Origin: Accumulibacter sp.
Lineage (GTDB): Bacteria > Pseudomonadota > Gammaproteobacteria > Burkholderiales > Rhodocyclaceae
Length of the DNA stretch: 64,000 nucleotides
Reading direction: 5' to 3'
NCBI RefSeq assembly: GCF_029255285.1
Contig: NZ_JAPUVI010000022.1
Coordinates: 186,001-250,000 of the forward strand
A program made the translations under genes and the position numbers. The notes under the pieces are model-generated. The model saw nothing but the letters and a program-made list of their open reading frames with translations. It made no database searches and was not told the DNA's origin. Below, in pieces: positions 28,296 through 37,709 of the stretch (positions are counted from its first letter, which is position 1; each line of letters opens with the position of its first letter).

Positions 28296-30554
28296 CTACG
28301 TCTTGTACGAGTAACGGTAGACGTAGCCCTTGTAGCCGTAGCGGTAGCGCTGGCGACTGACGTTGAGGTCGTTGAAGACAAAGCCCCTGACCTGCACGCC
28401 CGCCTGATTGAGGCGCTTGACCGCCTGCTCCAGCTCACGAATCGGGTGTTTGCCGGCGCGGGCGACCATCAGCGTCGCGCCGACATGGCGACCAATGATC
28501 GCCGCGTCGGATACCGCGAGCACCGGCGGCGCATCGACGATGACCGTATCGAAGTTCGCCGCGAGTTCGCCGAGCAGTTCCTCGAAGCGTCGATGCATCA
28601 GCAGTTCGGATGGATTTGGCGGAATCTGGCCGGTAGTCACCACCCACATGTTGGGCACCGCACAGGGCTTCAGGACCGCGTCGAGGGCGGCCTGTCCGGC
28701 AACATACTCGGATACGCCGAGCGCGCGTTCGAGGCCGAACTCCTTGTGGATGTGCCCACGACGCAAGTCGGCGTCAACGATGACGACGCGCTTGCCAACC
28801 TGCGCCAGAACCGCGCCCAGATTCTTGGAAATGAAACTCTTGCCCAGACTCGGGCTCGATCCGGTGATCAGCAGCGAATTGCGCTGGGCGTCCAGGAGAG
28901 CAAAGTGAAGCGTCGTGCGCAGACCGCGCAGACTCTCGACCGCATCTTCCTCGGGATAGGCTACCGCCAACAGTTCGGTGGCGCCACCGCTGCGCGCCCG
29001 ACGATGCAACTCAAGCTCCGTCTTGCAGTGCGGCACCGTCGCATAGACCGGCAGGCCGAGTTGCGATTCGATGACATCGGGGTCTTCGACGACCACCCGC
29101 AGCGAGCGCAGCAGCCAGATCGCCACCATGCTTACCAGCAAGCCGAGCAGAAGAGCAACCCCCAGGATGGCCGCCGGTTTCAGGCTGACGGGTTCACGCG
29201 CCACCGCGGCGACATCGATGATACGTACGTCGCCGACCGTCCCCGCCTTCGCTACCCGAAGTTGCTGGGCGGTGTTGAGCAACTCGGTATAGAGACGTGT
29301 CGACACCTCGACATCCCGCGCCAGACGCAGCACCGTCTGCTGGGTATCGGGCAGGCGCGCGACATCGCCTTCGAACTGCTTGCGTCTTTCGTTGAGGCGC
29401 GCCAGCTTATTGTCGACTGCCTGGATTCGCGGGTGCTCGGGGGTAAAGTTCTGGCGCAGTTCGTCGCGCTCCTGCTTGAGCAGGACCGCGGCGTTCTCCA
29501 CATCGACCAGTGATTTCAATATGCCCTGGGTTTCCAGGCTCAGGTCCAGCGAGCCACGACTCTGGCGATAGTTGTTATAGGCGGCCTCGGCGCTATCCAC
29601 TTGCGTTTTTAGCGCGGGCAACTGGGTGTCTAGAAACTTAAGTGTCTTCTCGGCTTCGGCAGAACGTCGCTCGACGTTCTGCCGAACATAGGTGTTCAGG
29701 ATATCGTCGAGCACCAGGCCGATTTCTGCGGGATCGAGACCGGTCAGCGTCAGTTCGAGAATGCCGGATTTCTTGCCCCGCTCCTTGACCGAATACCTCT
29801 TACGCAATTCGTCAACCGCGGACTCCGCGGAGCGCTTCATCAGCCGGAAGTGCGTCCCTGGGCGCGCCTTCAATAGCGGCACGAAGATGGAATAGCCCTG
29901 GCCGCTTGCCCGAATTCCCGTCCGACCGCTGAGAACCAGTTGGTCGTCCATGTCGAAGACTTCGTAGGCACCAGCTTCGCCAGCGACCAGGCTGAGTTTT
30001 TCGTCCAGCGCCCGCTCCGGAACATCCAGCGCATCGACCTGGATCTTTTCTCCACCCCACGCGAAGCTGGAGAATGCCAGCCACGGCGAATTCGGCTCGC
30101 TCCCCTCGTAGCGCCGCGCGACAGCGTCGCCGATCAGCGGCAGGGTCCGGGGTCGGGCGACGATATCGAGCTTGAGCTTGGCGATGACGCGCCCAAGAAC
30201 CATTCGCGAGCCGAGGATTTCGAGTTCCGCCGAGACTGTCGTGTCATCGCCCAGCAAGGGTTGTAAAGCTTTCAGAGAACCGACGCCCGGGCTCTTCTCC
30301 TCGACCTGAAGCAAGCCGTCTGCCCGGTAGACGGGCTTGGCGACGAACACCCAGGCCAGACCGAGAAGCAGCGCCAAGAGGCTGATCGCGGCAATCAACC
30401 AGCGGTAGTCGATAAGTACCGCGATGATCTCTCCGAGCGCCAGACCTTCCTCCTCATCTTCGGGAGCGACTTGCTGCAGCGACGGCGTCGGCAGCCCGCT
30501 ACCCCCGGGGGCTGCGGGCACGTTGAACGAGGGCTTGAGCTGGTCGTTTTCCAT
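28296..30554 (-). CDS. Wzc/EpsB-like chain-length regulator and tyrosine autokinase
   Basis: This inner-membrane protein polymerises and exports surface polysaccharide together with the outer-membrane pore. The 752 residues have an N-terminal Wzz domain with membrane helices (near residues 55-72 and about 455-475), a periplasmic coiled coil between them, and a C-terminal BY-kinase with Walker A GSSPSLGKS (565-573), Walker A' VVIVDADLRRG and Walker B TVIVDAPP. The last residues contain a seven-tyrosine cluster, the autophosphorylation tail. The cognate phosphatase and Wza-like exporter are the next genes upstream. No strong ribosome-binding site is visible before the ATG. Confidence 0.94.
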   Translation of the reverse strand: MENDQLKPSFNVPAAPGGSGLPTPSLQQVAPEDEEEGLALGEIIAVLIDYRWLIAAISLLALLLGLAWVFVAKPVYRADGLLQVEEKSPGVGSLKALQPLLGDDTTVSAELEILGSRMVLGRVIAKLKLDIVARPRTLPLIGDAVARRYEGSEPNSPWLAFSSFAWGGEKIQVDALDVPERALDEKLSLVAGEAGAYEVFDMDDQLVLSGRTGIRASGQGYSIFVPLLKARPGTHFRLMKRSAESAVDELRKRYSVKERGKKSGILELTLTGLDPAEIGLVLDDILNTYVRQNVERRSAEAEKTLKFLDTQLPALKTQVDSAEAAYNNYRQSRGSLDLSLETQGILKSLVDVENAAVLLKQERDELRQNFTPEHPRIQAVDNKLARLNERRKQFEGDVARLPDTQQTVLRLARDVEVSTRLYTELLNTAQQLRVAKAGTVGDVRIIDVAAVAREPVSLKPAAILGVALLLGLLVSMVAIWLLRSLRVVVEDPDVIESQLGLPVYATVPHCKTELELHRRARSGGATELLAVAYPEEDAVESLRGLRTTLHFALLDAQRNSLLITGSSPSLGKSFISKNLGAVLAQVGKRVVIVDADLRRGHIHKEFGLERALGVSEYVAGQAALDAVLKPCAVPNMWVVTTGQIPPNPSELLMHRRFEELLGELAANFDTVIVDAPPVLAVSDAAIIGRHVGATLMVARAGKHPIRELEQAVKRLNQAGVQVRGFVFNDLNVSRQRYRYGYKGYVYRYSYKT

Positions 30555-30679
30555 GGTTTATCCGAAATTACGTTCGCCGGACAAGAGGCCGGGCGTCTAA
30601 ACGTAGCAAGCGGGCCTACCCCGTCCGGCTGGCGCTGTCGCCTCGACGGAATCGCCAGGTGGGGCGGCCGACTCAGGGA

Positions 30680-31879
30680 TCAGAAAGGGGGCTGACGCGC
30701 GCCGAAGAGCGGGAATTGTGTCTGGCTGGTCAGGTTGAGCATCGTCGCTGTCGGCAGGATGTTGGCAATCACCCGTTGCCAGCGAACCACCGCCGCCGCA
30801 TCGACGTACACGATGTCGCGCGGCCGCAGCGGAAAGCGGTCGGCGAGCAGCATGGCGTCCGGCAGACGGGAATCGAGATGAAAGACCTCGGGCGTGTCGG
30901 TGTTGCCGCGCATGACGTAGATCCAGCGCGGGTCGGCCGTATTCTGGTTGATATAACCGGCGTCGCTGAGCGCTTCGGCGAGCGTCGACCGCTTCTTGTT
31001 CATCACCAGCGAACCCGGCTTGGCCACCTCGCCAAGGACGAAAATCTTGTTGTAACTGCGGTCCGAGACGTTGACGATGTCGCCTTGCTCGAGCAGCGCA
31101 TTCTGCTCCGTCGCACCGTAGTCGTACATGGCCTGGATATCGACCAGATAGGTCGTACCGCGACGCGTCAGCAACACACGGCTGTGATCGGCTTCGGGAG
31201 TGAAGCCGCCGGCGCGGTTGACCGCCTCGAGAACCGTCATCGGAACGTCGGTCACCTGCTGGATTCCCGGTTTGGCCACTTCGCCGACGACATAGACCTG
31301 CTGGCTACGGAAAGCGACCATGCGAACGTCGAGTTGGACCTTTTCGATATACTTGGCCAGCTTGGCCGACAACAAGGTGCGTACCTCGCTGGTCGTCTTG
31401 CCCTGAACCTTCAGAACTCCGGCGTAAGGGAAGAAAATCGTCCCGTCGTCGGCGACGACGGTACCCGCCTGCTCGGCGGTACGAAAACTGCCGGCCGGAA
31501 TGGTCAGCTCGGGATGGTCCCAGACAATGATGGAGATGATGTCCCCCGGACCCAGTCGATACTCCGGGGCCGGCTTCAGCTTGTCCTCGCCAGGGCGCAG
31601 ATTGGTCTTCGTCGCCGACGTAGCACCACTCGTCCCGTCACCGGACGGCGGACGCACAGCTTTGAACAAGTCGATGATCAGTTCAGCCGTGATCGGCTTG
31701 ATCCGCACATTGGCCGGAACCAGGGCGTCGCCTTGCTGAACCGGCAGCCTGACGTCCGATTCGTCCCGGCTGCTATAGCTCAGATTTCCCGGAACGATGC
31801 TGCAACCGACCAACGCGCTGACGCCGAAAAGCACCACAATCTGGCGAATCATGCCAGACCAAGCAGGCGACGCCCTCAT
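30680..31879 (-). CDS. Wza-like outer-membrane polysaccharide export lipoprotein
   Basis: The 399 residues start with a lipoprotein signal peptide (IRQIVVLFGVSALVGC, lipobox LVGC), then the Poly_export domain (YRLGPGDIISIIVWDHPELTIPAG) and two SLBB domains (PYAGVLKVQGKT and VYVVGEVAKPGIQ; FVLGEVAKPGSL). It forms the outer-membrane channel for capsule or exopolysaccharide. AGGAG lies six bases before the ATG at 31879. It is followed after 125 bases by the Wzc-like kinase, the standard pairing, and preceded by a 450-base gap. Confidence 0.93.
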   Translation of the reverse strand: MRASPAWSGMIRQIVVLFGVSALVGCSIVPGNLSYSSRDESDVRLPVQQGDALVPANVRIKPITAELIIDLFKAVRPPSGDGTSGATSATKTNLRPGEDKLKPAPEYRLGPGDIISIIVWDHPELTIPAGSFRTAEQAGTVVADDGTIFFPYAGVLKVQGKTTSEVRTLLSAKLAKYIEKVQLDVRMVAFRSQQVYVVGEVAKPGIQQVTDVPMTVLEAVNRAGGFTPEADHSRVLLTRRGTTYLVDIQAMYDYGATEQNALLEQGDIVNVSDRSYNKIFVLGEVAKPGSLVMNKKRSTLAEALSDAGYINQNTADPRWIYVMRGNTDTPEVFHLDSRLPDAMLLADRFPLRPRDIVYVDAAAVVRWQRVIANILPTATMLNLTSQTQFPLFGARQPPF

Positions 31880-32330
31880 GCTGAACTCCTCATTTCTTCT
31901 CCTCTTTTCCTTCGCTGGCGCGCTCTTGCCAAGCGCGGAGTCTACTATCTACTACACCGGCCGGGAATCCCAAGCCAGGCGATCAAGCCGCGTCGCCCGC
32001 GACGGACCACAGGATGCGCCATCGAGCGACGCGGCGTGGCGAGTTCCCAGCGCGCTCACCACCGGCGACCCAGCCCGAGAACGCGCTCGCCAACCAACTC
32101 AGCCGACGGGGAAGCGCTCCACCCGACCGCTCCGACTCGGTACCGACCAGGGGTGCGCCGCGCGCCCCGGGAAAATGCGACCCTGGTCGGCGCCTACGGT
32201 CATCGCGACCCCGGCCTCTAGCTGAGAAAACCCCGACCCTGTGGTCGCTGACCCTTGCGCCCGTCACCCAGTTCTTCCCGCCAGTGGACACGCCAGCCCT
32301 TACGAGTCGACGGGGCGACCATCATGTCAC
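31880..32330. other. Intergenic stretch between the Wza-like and Wzb-like genes
   Basis: About 450 bases inside an otherwise same-direction polysaccharide cluster show no recognisable gene. Frames on both strands are low-complexity, Arg-rich shadows. A promoter for the wza-wzc pair may lie here; none is clear by eye. Confidence 0.5.
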
Positions 32331-32774
32331 TCAGGCGCAGAGTTTGCTGACCCAGGGGTCCACGGCAGCCTCAATCAACTCGAGCGCTTCGGCGTGCGCC
32401 GCGTCGCCGCGCCGATACGGGTCGGGAATCTCGGTCCTCGTCCAGTGTCCGAGCAGAAAGGTCTTGCCACGCGCCGTCGGATCCATCGCTAGAACGGCGT
32501 CGCGATGGTGCTTTTCCATGACCAGCACGAGGTCGGCCCAGCGCAGGCGTTCCGGAGTCAATTGACTCGCCCGGTGCAGGCTCAGGTCCACGCCACGCGC
32601 CTGCATCAGCGCGCGAGTGGTTTCCTCCGCCGGATGATCGACCAGCGCGCCGATACCGGCAGAGCATGCTTCGACCGGCCGTCCCGCCCTCTCGATGCGC
32701 TGACGAAGCAGAAACTGTGCGGCCGGGCTACGGCAAATGTTGCCCGTACAGACGGTGAGGACCTTCTTGAACAC
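32331..32774 (-). CDS. Low-molecular-weight protein-tyrosine phosphatase (Wzb/EpsP-like)
   Basis: The 147 residues begin with the phosphatase P-loop VCTGNICRSPAAQFLLRQR (C-x5-R, nucleophile in CTGNICR) and have the general-acid aspartate in EIPDPYRRGD. It would dephosphorylate the tyrosine tail of the Wzc-like kinase and so control polysaccharide export. The start is a GTG. It begins twelve bases after the WecA-like gene ends, so the two are likely cotranscribed. Confidence 0.93.
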   Translation of the reverse strand: MFKKVLTVCTGNICRSPAAQFLLRQRIERAGRPVEACSAGIGALVDHPAEETTRALMQARGVDLSLHRASQLTPERLRWADLVLVMEKHHRDAVLAMDPTARGKTFLLGHWTRTEIPDPYRRGDAAHAEALELIEAAVDPWVSKLCA

Positions 32775-32786
32775 TTCAGATCGCTT

Positions 32787-34319
32787 TCATGCTGGAGGAA
32801 CGCTAATTTCGAACCCGATGCCGCTGTCGCTGATCGCCTCGCCACGTTCCAGGGAGTAGATCAGGGTACTCCGCATATGACGGCGATCGACATACTGGCC
32901 GCCTCCCCTGATGCCAAGAGAAGACGCGTAGATGGATCGCAGGTCGTGCTGATTGTGGCGGCACAGAAACAACCGAACCTCGACGCCTGGCTGCCGGGCG
33001 AGACGTCTTCTGACACGCAAGGTATCGCGGTGGACGGTGCCAATCATCTGTTCATCGCCGTTGATCGGTATGTGCACCACGCAGTAGGTGTTGCGCCCAT
33101 CGGGAGAAGATCGGTCGGTCTGGTACACGCTGATCTGGTAGTCATAGCCACTGCGAAGCCCGTTCGAAATGATGCCAAGCAGGTCGCGAAATTGGTCGCG
33201 ACGAACAAAACCGACAAAAATCCCACGCACCTGGACCGACGGCAACCCAAGGCTACGGTTGATCTGGCGCAACCAGGGTACGAGCCGCCAGGGGCGGGCG
33301 ATGATCAGCGTGTAGACTGCGAAAACCACGAGGAACAACCAGAACATCAGGTACTCGGGAACGCCTAGCAGGAAGCCGCCGATGCCGAACAGAGCGAAGG
33401 CTGCCTGCACCATGACGGCGATAGCGACGATGTCGCCAACCCGGAAACCCGCCCGCACGAAGAGGTGGTGGAGATGATGGCGATCGGCCCGGAAAGGCGA
33501 CTTGCCCAACCAGACACGCCGGATCATCACGCCAACGGTGTCCATCAGCGGCAAGGCGAATAGCCAGAGAGCCGTGGTCGGCGTCATCGCTGCCTCACTT
33601 CCCTGCGACAGGGCGATGAACAACCACGCGAAGACGAAACCGAGAAGCATGCTGCCGTTGTCGCCGAGGAAAACCCGGGCCCGGCTGTTACCCGGGTAAC
33701 GCAAATTGTAAAAGAGGAAACCGACGACCGCGCCCATCATGGCAACGATGAAAAAGACGTCGGCAAGATGATTGCTGCGATGCGCGACCAGGGCAACGAG
33801 CGCCAGGCTTACCAGGCTCACCGACCCCGACAGACCGTCGATCCCGTCGATCATGTTGACCGCGTTGATCAGCCCCATAGTGGCGAAGATCGTCACCGGG
33901 ATAGCCAGCCAGCCAAGCTCGACGGTAATTCCGGGGAGGAGTTCGCCAAGCGAGCGCAGTTCCACGCCGCCGAGTACGACCATCGACAAAGCAACGACGG
34001 CTTGAACGACGAAACGCGGTTTGAAACCCAGGTGCCAGATGTCGTCGGCCAGACCGGCAACGAAAATCGCCAGCGCGCCAAAGAGGATGGCGCTGAGCGG
34101 CATCAGCGTGGCGCCGCGAAACCACCAATCGACAAACGGAAACGCGGTGAGGATGACCGCCATGATACCGATTCCACCCACGAATGGTGTGCCGGTGTCG
34201 TGCTGTTTATGGCCGCCGGGGCGGTCTACGACTCCCAGGCGACTGGCCACTGCTACACCCAGTCGGATGGCCACCCCGGATATCAACAGGCAGACGCCAA
34301 ACAAAACGGCCAGTTCCAC
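32787..34319 (-). CDS. WecA/MraY-family undecaprenyl-phosphate glycosyl-1-phosphate transferase with C-terminal extension
   Basis: This polytopic membrane enzyme loads the first sugar phosphate onto undecaprenyl phosphate. Motifs in order: GGHKQHDTGTPFVGGIGI, the double aspartate GLADDIWHLG, NMIDGIDGLSG, FLGDNGSM and the HHLHHLF cytoplasmic histidine loop. About eleven membrane segments fill the first 350 residues; the last roughly 150 residues are soluble and not part of the core family. The frame opens at 34325, but GGAGG lies five bases before the GTG at 34319, which is preferred (510 residues). The sugar is probably a UDP-N-acetylhexosamine, which is not provable here. Confidence 0.9.
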   Translation of the reverse strand: MELAVLFGVCLLISGVAIRLGVAVASRLGVVDRPGGHKQHDTGTPFVGGIGIMAVILTAFPFVDWWFRGATLMPLSAILFGALAIFVAGLADDIWHLGFKPRFVVQAVVALSMVVLGGVELRSLGELLPGITVELGWLAIPVTIFATMGLINAVNMIDGIDGLSGSVSLVSLALVALVAHRSNHLADVFFIVAMMGAVVGFLFYNLRYPGNSRARVFLGDNGSMLLGFVFAWLFIALSQGSEAAMTPTTALWLFALPLMDTVGVMIRRVWLGKSPFRADRHHLHHLFVRAGFRVGDIVAIAVMVQAAFALFGIGGFLLGVPEYLMFWLFLVVFAVYTLIIARPWRLVPWLRQINRSLGLPSVQVRGIFVGFVRRDQFRDLLGIISNGLRSGYDYQISVYQTDRSSPDGRNTYCVVHIPINGDEQMIGTVHRDTLRVRRRLARQPGVEVRLFLCRHNQHDLRSIYASSLGIRGGGQYVDRRHMRSTLIYSLERGEAISDSGIGFEISVPPA

Positions 34320-34426
34320 GGCCACCTCCAGAATGTCGACTTGGACTTGCTACTTGCCGCCAGGATACCAGCCCTGATCCAGCCGCGCTACGCGCGCCTA
34401 CACTTTTAGGGGCCGCCGCCAGACAA

Positions 34427-34448
34427 ACAGAGCCCTCACGGGCTCTGT
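34427..34448 (-). terminator. Hairpin downstream of the PEP-CTERM gene
   Basis: ACAGAGCCC pairs perfectly with GGGCTCTGT around a four-base loop, about 60 bases past the PEP-CTERM stop. On the minus strand it is followed by TTTGTCT, a weak T-run, so it may terminate or attenuate the abundant PEP-CTERM transcript before the WecA-like gene. Confidence 0.6.
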
Positions 34449-34508
34449 CTTCGCACTGTCAAAGACCGACGCGCTAGCCGCCCGCCGGTTTCTGGTCAGA
34501 CCGTTGCC

Positions 34509-35318
34509 TCACACACGACGACGGCGACCGAGGAACAGACCCACAAGACCGATGCCGAACAGAGCCAGCGACTCCGGCTCCGGAATCGCGATGTCGAAGT
34601 TGGCGTTATAGGAGCCATCGCTGGTCGCGACACCCGACGGCGTGCCCCAGAAGCCATAGCCATAGCCCGTGCTGCCGCCGAACGAATACTTCACCACCTC
34701 GCTCACCTGCAAGCCGTCTTTCAGATCGACTTTGAAAACCGCTTCCAGGAAGGGGGTTGCGTTCAGCAGGCCAGCCAATCCGACGTGTACCTTGGTAGCG
34801 AAGATGTCGACGTACGAGATGTTGGGATCGCTCACCAACTGCCACGGCGCCATACCACCGAGTGCCGCATTGCCGGCGAAGAACTGGTCGAGCGCGTCAT
34901 CCATTTTGTCGCTGCTCAACACGCCCAGTCCGGCCCGATGGGCAGCGCCCTGGATGTACTGCCTGGCCAGCGCCCGGTCACTACCTGCCCAATCCGCCAA
35001 CTGCAGGCTGCTCAGGGTGATGCCATGCCCGCTCCCGTCGCTGCCGCTCAAGATGGTAACCGGCCCGAAACCGGGAAAAACATTTCCGCCAAACTTATTC
35101 AGTTCGACGTTGCCCCCCGGGGCAGCAGCGCTCCCAGCCAGAGCCGAGGCGATGTTCGCCGGGCTCGGCACCGCGAGGGTCAGCAACGGGCCACCAGTAT
35201 AGACGTTGATACCGCCCGTGATAGCCACACCGGTAATTGGAACGGCCGCCGCACCGGCGGATGCGACCAGACCCAGTACAGCCAAAGCGATTTTGGTCTT
35301 GCTACCCAATGCATTCAT
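34509..35318 (-). CDS. PEP-CTERM sorting domain protein
   Basis: The 269 residues begin with a signal peptide (KTKIALAVLGLVASAGAAAVP) and end with a PEP-CTERM tripartite tail: PEPES, a hydrophobic helix LALFGIGLVGLFLG, and RRRRV. Such proteins are sorted by exosortase to the surface or matrix, and their genes cluster with exopolysaccharide loci. The middle is Gly/Ala/Ser-rich with no enzymatic motif. The frame opens at 35441, but the ATG at 35318 has AAGGAG seven bases before it and restores the signal peptide. A sigma-54-type promoter lies about 150 bases upstream. No exosortase gene is in the window. Confidence 0.9.
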   Translation of the reverse strand: MNALGSKTKIALAVLGLVASAGAAAVPITGVAITGGINVYTGGPLLTLAVPSPANIASALAGSAAAPGGNVELNKFGGNVFPGFGPVTILSGSDGSGHGITLSSLQLADWAGSDRALARQYIQGAAHRAGLGVLSSDKMDDALDQFFAGNAALGGMAPWQLVSDPNISYVDIFATKVHVGLAGLLNATPFLEAVFKVDLKDGLQVSEVVKYSFGGSTGYGYGFWGTPSGVATSDGSYNANFDIAIPEPESLALFGIGLVGLFLGRRRRV

Positions 35319-35463
35319 GGACAACTCCTTTGGTTTCAAGCACCAGTCCTTTTCGGAAACCGGTCGATGAGGGTTTAAATAGGTTTCACAAGTCTTGGTT
35401 TTCGGGCACCCAAGCGAAAAAACTCGTGTTCCCCTCAACAAAAACCTGACTCAGCAACTTCAT

Positions 35464-35480
35464 AGCAAGATTCATACCAA
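35464..35480 (-). promoter_or_regulatory. Sigma-54 (RpoN) promoter of the PEP-CTERM gene
   Basis: On the minus strand TTGGTATGAATCTTGCT matches the -24/-12 consensus (TGGYAY-N5-TTGCW); the invariant GG and GC are exactly 12 bases apart. It lies about 146 bases before the PEP-CTERM start codon. PEP-CTERM genes in betaproteobacteria are known to be controlled by RpoN with the PrsK/PrsR two-component system, which fits. Confidence 0.75.
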
Positions 35481-35541
35481 AAAACTTTTATACTTATAAA
35501 TCAATATAATATATGAAATCTGCCGAATCAAAGGGAGGGTA

Positions 35542-35560
35542 GTGTAAAGAAAGTCGACAC
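35542..35560 (-). promoter_or_regulatory. Candidate enhancer site for the sigma-54 activator
   Basis: GTGTAAAGAAAGTCGACAC, an imperfect 19-bp inverted repeat with GTGT/ACAC ends, lies about 60 bases beyond the -24 element (roughly -90 to -107 from the expected transcription start), a usual place for an upstream activator site. Binding by a PrsR-like regulator is inference. Confidence 0.4.
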
Positions 35561-35990
35561 ATCTTCCAGCGAAAAGTCATTGTAGTACCTTGTCCCGCCG
35601 GTGGCGTCCATCAAACTCTCACGCCAACCGTAGGGTGGCGCCAACGACCCACGTTTGGCCGCAATGCGCACCATAACACCAGACTGGCTTAAGAAAAAGC
35701 TGGCATCAACCTATCCTGATACGAAAGGCCTGGATCGAGCCTGGATGCTGCCTATGGGGCGGCAATGCCTCCTGGCCGAGGTGTCGAGTGCGACGATCCA
35801 TGCTCAGCGAAAAGTATCGCTTGCCGACGAAAGGGAGCTATGGAACCACGGATCAATGCACCTCAGCATGCGCCAAAGCCGCTCCAAGTCGGAAAGCGGA
35901 GCACCAGCGCTCGGGTGTCGCGCGGTTCCGGCCGATTTCTCCGGGATTCAAACCCTCGTTCTGGGCTTCCCCGCCTCTTCTCGGGGCCCC
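35561..35990. other. Non-coding or degenerate stretch left of the IS21 element
   Basis: About 430 bases contain short frames on both strands (one at 35655-36041 runs into the IS end) without family resemblance or ribosome-binding sites. A possible older insertion remnant cannot be excluded. No tRNA or terminator is seen. Confidence 0.4.
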
Positions 35991-36171
35991 TTCGGCTGCG
36001 TATTTCGCGCCATCGTGACCGGTGATTTCGCCGAAGCGTGACCGTCGTTTCACGAAAGCGTGACCGCGATTTCGCGCTGAACGTGACCGATGAGGAAGAT
36101 GTTGCATGAATAGTTCAAGGTAGCCTCGCCGCTTTTTGAAAGCGGTCGGGATGCCACAGGAAAGACTATCC

Positions 36172-37692
36172 ATGCGTAAGATCAGAGATGTACTGCGATA
36201 CCGGCACAGCGCCGGCCTGAGCCTTGAGGCGATTGCCCGGGCGCTCAAGATTTCCAAAGGTGTAGTCGCCAAATACCTGCGGCTGGCAATGGCTGCCGGG
36301 CTGTCGTGGCCGATTCCCGACACGCTGGATGATGCGGCGCTGGAGAAACTGCTCTACCAGCAAGGCGCCGCTCGCGAGCCGACCTTTGCCGAACCCGACT
36401 ACGCCTTGGTGCATCAGGAACTAAAGAAGAAAGGCGTGACGCTGACGCTGCTCTGGGAAGAGTATCGGCAAGCCGTCGGTGAGCGCGGCTATCAGTACAC
36501 CGCCTTCTGTACCCGCTACCGGGACTGGGCCGGCAAGCTCAAGCGCTCGATGCGCCAGATTCATCGGGCCGGCGAGAAACTGTTTGCGGACTATGCCGGC
36601 CCCACCGTGCCGATTGTTGATGCCATGACTGGAGAAATCCAGCCGGCCAGTATCTTCGTCGCCGTGCTCGGCGCGTCGAGCTATACCTTCGCCTGCGCCA
36701 CACCAGGACAAACCCAAGCCGACTGGCTGACCGGCATGGGCCGCGCCTTGGCATTCATCGGCGGCGTGCCGGCCCTGATCGTCCCCGACAACCCGCGCGC
36801 TCTGGTCTCCGGCGCCGACCGCTACGAACCCGAGCTCAATCGGGCCACTGCCGAATTCGCCCACCCCTACGATACCGTGATCCTGCCGGCCCGACCCCGC
36901 AAACCGCAGGACAAGGCCAAGGTTGAATCCGGCGTGCAGGTGGTGGAGCGCTGGATTCTCGCTCGCCTGCGCCATCGGCGTTTCTTCTCGGTCGCCGAAC
37001 TTGATGCCGCCATTCTTGAACTGCTGCCCGCACTGAACACCCGCCCCTTCAAGAAATTGCGGGGCTGTCGGCAGAATGCCTTTGCCCAAGTGGATGCCCC
37101 GTACCTGCGCCCCCTCCCAGTGTCTGCCTTCGTCATTGCCGAGTGGAAGAAAGCTACGGTCAACATCGATTACCACGTCGAATTTGAGCGCAATTACTAC
37201 AGCGTGCCGCATGCCCTGATCCATCAGGCCGTCGAGTTGCGCATTACGCGTCACATGGTCGAAGTGCTGGCCAAAGGCAAGCGCGTCGCCAGCCATCCCC
37301 GCAGCCGTCGGAAGGGGCATTACGCCACGCTGGCCGAGCATATGCCGGCCGCTCATCGGGCACATGCCGAGTGGTCGCCGGGCAAGCTGCAGACCTGGGC
37401 GGCATCGGTCGGCCCCTCGACGGCAGAGCTGGTCAAGCGCCTGCTACTGGAGAAGAAACACCCGGAACAGGGCTATCGGGCCTGTCTGGGCCTGATGCGT
37501 CTGGCACGCAACCATGGTCAGGCGCGGATGGAGGCAGCGTGCGAACGCGCACTGGCCGTCGGCGCCCATGGCTACCGCTCGGTCGCCTCAATTCTTGAGA
37601 ACGGGCTAGACCGTCAGCCTGTTCTCCCCCAACAAGCCGAACTGGCTTTGCCGGATCACGCCAATGTGCGCGGTCCGGATTACTACCACTGA
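36172..37692 (+). CDS. istA: IS21 transposase IstA
   Basis: IstA catalyses IS21 transposition. The 506 residues start with a helix-turn-helix ([23 protein letters not shown]) and hold an rve-type DDE core: Asp in [14 protein letters not shown], Asp in [12 protein letters not shown] and Glu in [11 protein letters not shown]. The ATG at 36172 with AGGAAAG before it is preferred over in-frame TTG and ATG codons upstream. istB follows after 17 bases. Confidence 0.95.
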   Translation: MRKIRDVLRYRHSAGLSLEAIARALKISKGVVAKYLRLAMAAGLSWPIPDTLDDAALEKLLYQQGAAREPTFAEPDYALVHQELKKKGVTLTLLWEEYRQAVGERGYQYTAFCTRYRDWAGKLKRSMRQIHRAGEKLFADYAGPTVPIVDAMTGEIQPASIFVAVLGASSYTFACATPGQTQADWLTGMGRALAFIGGVPALIVPDNPRALVSGADRYEPELNRATAEFAHPYDTVILPARPRKPQDKAKVESGVQVVERWILARLRHRRFFSVAELDAAILELLPALNTRPFKKLRGCRQNAFAQVDAPYLRPLPVSAFVIAEWKKATVNIDYHVEFERNYYSVPHALIHQAVELRITRHMVEVLAKGKRVASHPRSRRKGHYATLAEHMPAAHRAHAEWSPGKLQTWAASVGPSTAELVKRLLLEKKHPEQGYRACLGLMRLARNHGQARMEAACERALAVGAHGYRSVASILENGLDRQPVLPQQAELALPDHANVRGPDYYH

Positions 37693-37709
37693 CCCAGAAA
37701 GGAAATCTG

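Noticed and set aside
30659-32221. A 520-codon plus-strand frame over the Wza-like gene and the gap beside it
   Set aside because: It is a shadow of the exporter, continued into non-coding sequence; no domain is seen.
35655-36041. A 128-codon frame left of the IS21 element
   Set aside because: It runs into the IS end and resembles nothing; it is at most an insertion artefact.
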